A stretch of 64,000 nt of DNA from Eopsaltria australis (lineage: Eukaryota > Chordata > Aves > Passeriformes > Petroicidae), in assembly GCA_034509425.1 (NCBI GenBank), contig JAVTVJ010000859.1, forward strand, positions 180,590 through 244,589. The letters run 5' to 3'. The position numbers were made by a program, and so were the translations under genes. This document shows, in pieces, positions 60,761 to 64,000 of this stretch (positions are counted from its first letter, which is position 1; each line of letters starts with the position of its first letter). The notes under the pieces are model-generated. The model was not told the origin of the DNA, did no database searches, and worked only from the letters and a program-made list of their open reading frames with translations.

Positions 60761-62470
60761 TGGAAAGCCAAGGAGTGGTCAGTAAAGCTCACTCACCCTT
60801 CAACAGCCCCATCTGGCCTGTGCACAAGTCTGACGGGGAATGGAGATTGACTGTGGACTATCGTGGCTTGAATGAAGTGACTCCACCATTGAGTGCTGCC
60901 GTGCCAGACATGCTGGAGCTCCAGTACGAGCTGGAGTCCAAGGCAGCAAAATGGTATGCCACCATTGACATCGCCAATGCGTTTTTCTCCATCCCTCTGG
61001 CAGCGGAGTGCAGGCCTCAGTTCGCCTTCACCTGGAGGGGTGTGCAATATACCTGGAATCGGTTACCCCAGGGGTGGAGGCACAGCCCCACGATCTGCCA
61101 CGGACTGATCCAGGCTGCACTGGAAAAGGGTGAGGCTCCAGAGCATCTCCAATACATCGATGACATCATTGTGTGGGGGAACACGGCAGCAGAAGTATTT
61201 GAGAAAGGAGAGAAGATCATCATGATCCTCCTGGAAGCTGGTTTTGCCATCAAGAAAAGCAAAGTCAAGAGACCTGCTCGAGAGATCCAGTTCTTGAAGG
61301 TAAAATGGCAAGATGGACGGCGCCAGATTCCCACGGAGGTCATCAATAAGATCACTGCGATGTCTCCTCCAACTAACAAAAAAGAAACTCAAACTTTCCT
61401 AGGGGCCATAAGTTTTTGGAGGATGCACATTCCAGAGTACAGCCCGATTGTGAGCCCTCTCTACCTGGTCACCCGCAAGAAGAACGATTTTCACTGGGGC
61501 CCTGAACAGCAACAAGCATTTGCCCAGATCAAGCAGGAGATCGCTCATGCGGTAGCGCTTGGCCCAGTAAGGACGGGACCAGAGGTGAGAAATGTGCTTT
61601 ACTCTGCAGCCGGGAACAAGGGCTTGTCCTGGAGCCTTTGGCAGAAGGTGCCTGGAGAGACTCAAGGCCGACCGCTGAGATTCTGGAGCCGGAGTTACAG
61701 AGGGTCCGAAGCCAACTACACCCCCACAGAGAAAGAAATCTTGGCTGCCTATGAAGGAGTTCAAGCCACCTCAGAGGTAATTGGCACTGAAGCACAACTC
61801 CTCCTGGCACCTCGACTACCAGTGCTGGGGTGGATGTTCAAAGGAAAAGCTCCCTCTACCCACCACGCCACCGATGCCACATGGAGTAAGTGGATCGCAC
61901 TTATCACACAGCGCGCCCGCATTGGAAATCCGAACCGCCCTGGGATCCTAGAAATAATTACGAACTGGCCAGAAGGTGAGAGTTTTGGTCTCACTGATGA
62001 AGAGGAGCAAGAACAAGTGACCCGGGCTGAGGAGGCTCCACCATATAATCAACTGCTAGATGAAGAAAAGTGCTACGCCCTTTTCACTGATGGTTCCTGT
62101 CGCATCATAGGGATGAACCGGAAGTGGAAAGCAGCTGTGTGGAGCCCCACACGACAAGTTGCAGAAGCCACTGAAGGAGAAGGTGGGTCGAGCCAATTTG
62201 CTGAACTCAAAGCTGTTCAGCTGGCCCTAGACATTGCTGAGAGAGAGAAGTGGCCAAAGCTCTATCTCTACACTGATTCGTGGATGGTAGCCAATGCTCT
62301 ATGGGGTTGGCTGGAAAGGTGGAAAAGGCCAACTGGCAGCGTAGAGGAAAGCCAATCTGGGCAGCTGATGAATGGAAAGACATTGCCACTCGGGTAGAGA
62401 AGCTACCCGTAAAGGTCCGCCATGTAGACGCCCATGTCCCTAAGAGCCGAGCTAACGAAGAACACCAGAA
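60755..62470 (+). pseudogene. pol: Reverse transcriptase-RNase H part of pol, frameshifted
   Basis: From about 60762 a frame one base back from protease encodes reverse transcriptase: the fingers segment 'SPFNSPIWPVHKSDG', 'LTVDYRGLNEV', the first aspartate in 'ATIDIANAFFSIPL', 'LPQGW' and the catalytic box YIDD at 61153-61164, followed by thumb and connection regions. RNase H shows FTDG (62083), the glutamate in 'FAELKAVQLAL' and YTDSW (62269). A second phase change of the same sense occurs at about 62320-62328 beside an A4 run, inside RNase H. The nominal frame then stops at 62397 while the true downstream frame goes on to a stop near 62486. Catalytic residues are intact but the polyprotein cannot be made as read. 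Confidence 0.9.
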
Positions 62471-62479
62471 CAACAAAAG

Positions 62480-63403
62480 CAGGTAGATCACGCCGCAAAG
62501 ATTGAGGTGGCACAGATAGATTTAGACTGGCAACACAAAGGGGAGTTGTTCCTAGCCCGATGGGCCCATGATGCCTCAGGCCACCAGGGCAGAGATGCCA
62601 CCTATAAGTGGGCACGAGACCGAGGGGTGGACCTAACCATAGACAGTATCTCCCAGGTGATCCATGATTGCGAGACGTGCGCCGCGATCAAACAGGCCAA
62701 GCGAGTAAAGCCTCTATGGTATGGTGGACGGTGGTCCAAATACAAGTATGGAGAGGCTTGGCAGATTGATTACATCACACTGCCCCAGACCCGCCAAGGC
62801 AAGCGCTACGTTCTCACAATGGTGGAAGCCACCACAGGATGGCTGGAGACCTACCCTGTGCCTCATGCCACTGCCCGGAACACCATCCTGGGCCTCGAAA
62901 AACAAGTTCTTTAGAGACATGGTACCCCTGAGAGAATTGAATCCGACAATGGGACTCACTTCAAAAATAGCCTTATAAACACCTGGGCTAGAGAACATGG
63001 CATCGAGTGGGTGTACCATATCCCTTATCATGCACCAGCAGCTGGGAAAGTTGAACGGTACAATGGCCTGCTCAAAACCACCTTGAAAGCACTGAGTGGG
63101 GGGATGTTCAAGAACTAGGAGACTAATTTAGCAAAGGCCACATGGTTAGTGAACACCCGAGGTTCCTCCAGCCGGGCCGGGCCTGCCCACTCTGACCCCT
63201 TGCGAACAACAGATGGAGATAAAGTTCCAGTAGTACACATGAGAGGTATGCTGGAAAAGACTGTTTAGGTAAACTCTGCCTCAAGTAAAGACAATCCCAT
63301 CCGGGGGGTTGTCTTTGCTCAGGGACCGGGCTGCACCTGGTGGGTGATGCAAAGAGATAGAGAGACCCGATGCATACCTCAAGGAGATCTCGTTTTAGGG
63401 TGA
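62480..63403 (+). pseudogene. pol: Integrase part of pol, three in-frame amber codons
   Basis: A third phase change near 62465-62480 (again at an A4 run) enters the integrase frame. The zinc domain shows paired His (AHDASGHQG, 62564 onward) and Cys (CETC). The catalytic core has the first Asp in 'WQIDYITLP', the second in SDNGTHF (about 62945) and the Glu exactly 35 residues later in 'GKVERYNG', so all DDE residues are present. The frame is interrupted by TAG at 62912, 63116 and 63266 and ends at TGA 63401-63403. Without those stops it would span the full enzyme. No env follows. Confidence 0.9.
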
Positions 63404-63487
63404 ACTACTTATGACACTGCGCTTGTATCTGTATCTGCATGTATGTATATACCTCGAAAGTTTAAATTTGATGTAAGGTGTTTACAT
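63404..63487. other. Pol-LTR spacer without env
   Basis: AT-rich 3' leader containing 'gtatctgtatctgcatgtatgta'-type tandem hexamers. Too short for any envelope gene. Confidence 0.7.
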
Positions 63488-63511
63488 GGGAAAAAAATTC
63501 GGGGTGGAGAA
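63488..63511 (+). other. Candidate polypurine tract
   Basis: 'gggaaaaaaattc' followed by 'ggggtggagaa' lies directly before the 3' LTR start, where plus-strand DNA synthesis is primed. The purine run is interrupted by pyrimidines at three places, so the active part is probably the last eleven bases. Confidence 0.65.
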
Positions 63512-64000
63512 TGTTGAAGGTTGGATCTAGTTCTTTTCCTCAGGAATTTTTCTCCCATGGGTTGCTAGGACACAAATGACTGGGTACTTAAGAGAAACAA
63601 AGCACAAGGCTAGAGCCTTTCTCCGTGGCAGGGTGGGGCAAAATTGCCCCTCAGGAAGCAGAGCCTGGTAACGCGAGATTTGGAAAGACTGAAAAGCAAG
63701 AGCAGGGGGGAGGTCATGCTCTCTTGCTCGGGACCCTCGGAGCGGGACGGTCGGAGCTGCTGTCTGCTGAACCCACGGCCCCTGAGAAGCCAGCGCGGAG
63801 CTGCCGGTCTGTCTGCTGTGAGTCTCTGCCCTCTGCCCCATCCGGAGCCGACCTGCCTGCCACCAGCCCGCTTTTCTCCGCTACATTGTAGCGGGGTTTT
63901 TCCCTGCACGTGGAGACCCCTTACCGTCCCAGCTCCCTGTGTCCCGGGATCCTGCTGTAGCACCAACACCAGCTGCCCCTCCCGAGGGTCTGTGGAGCAA
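63512..64000 (+). mobile_element. 3' LTR, partial (cut by window end)
   Basis: The first 489 bp of the 3' LTR, beginning TGTTGAAGG. Compared with the 5' LTR I see G to C (57351 versus 63610), loss of one C (after 63652), A to G (63836) and G to A (63959). The remaining roughly 420 bp, including the polyadenylation region, lie outside the window. Confidence 0.95.

Larger units (their letters stand above)
57254..64000 (+). mobile_element. Near-complete ERVL-type endogenous retrovirus, truncated by window end
   Basis: Order: 5' LTR, primer binding site, gag, protease, reverse transcriptase, RNase H, integrase, purine tract, 3' LTR. Pol domain order and sequence, the long Gag with no Cys-His zinc knuckle and the absence of env all fit the class III (ERVL) group common in birds. 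The space between the end of the integrase frame (63403) and the 3' LTR (63512) is only 108 bp, so no envelope gene was ever accommodated in this copy. LTR-LTR difference is very low, making this a recent insertion. The 3' end and any target-site duplication lie outside the window. Confidence 0.95.

Noticed and set aside
60750..60775. Programmed -1 frameshift between protease and reverse transcriptase
   Set aside because: I see no slippery heptamer of the X-XXY-YYZ type at the junction, and two similar phase changes occur further on, so mutation or sequencing error is more likely.
63404..63511. Search for an env gene
   Set aside because: Only 108 bp separate the end of the integrase frame from the 3' LTR, with no signal peptide, furin site or transmembrane segment.

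Overview
The window reads as bird nuclear DNA, probably songbird-like. It carries about 19 fragments of the CR1 LINE, most of them 3' ends with the usual ATTCTATGATTCTRTG-type tail. It also carries ERVL-type LTR elements, short microsatellites and one small, very GC-rich CpG island in an otherwise AT-leaning, gene-poor background. I found no host protein-coding exon, tRNA, rRNA or CRISPR that I can support. Nearly all open frames in the first 57 kb are short, fall inside CR1 or simple repeats, or resemble no family I know.

Layout. 1-34 kb is intergenic or intronic DNA with scattered CR1 pieces on both strands. It includes a probable solo LTR (1532-1917), a 112-bp tandem duplication (4491-4706), a locally CpG-rich stretch (13.6-14.1 kb), a possible decayed retroelement on the minus strand (17.4-18.1 kb), a (GGTTT)10 tract inside a CR1 (18.3 kb) and a 24-bp minisatellite (19.72-19.82 kb). 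A solo LTR on the minus strand at 34035-34805 holds a GAA-type triplet tract of about 262 bp. 34.8-53.5 kb is more CR1-punctuated noncoding DNA. At 53.5-54.4 kb a CpG island holds six copies of a 50-bp repeat built from GAGCC/GGGCT-like pentamers, followed by a good splice-donor sequence. This could be the promoter and first noncoding exon of a gene reading rightwards, but no coding exon is visible.

The best-defined object is a near-complete class III (ERVL-type) endogenous retrovirus from 57254 to the window end. In order it has a 5' LTR of about 912 bp, a Lys-type primer binding site, gag (647 codons, ending in UAG), protease in the same frame, reverse transcriptase-RNase H, integrase, no env, a purine tract and the start of a 3' LTR cut by the window edge. 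The two LTRs differ by only three substitutions and one 1-bp indel over about 489 bp, so the insertion is young. Even so, pol is broken by three -1-type frameshifts and three in-frame TAG codons in the integrase frame. Each TAG could come from TGG by one G-to-A change, which suggests DNA editing by an APOBEC-like deaminase or, for the frameshifts, residual assembly errors.

Other leads are a PBX/MEIS-like inverted repeat in unique DNA at 33.76-33.81 kb, several TE-free homeodomain-motif-rich stretches that look like conserved noncoding elements, and a switch-region-like pentamer architecture in the CpG island. All of these need sequence comparison, which could not be done here.
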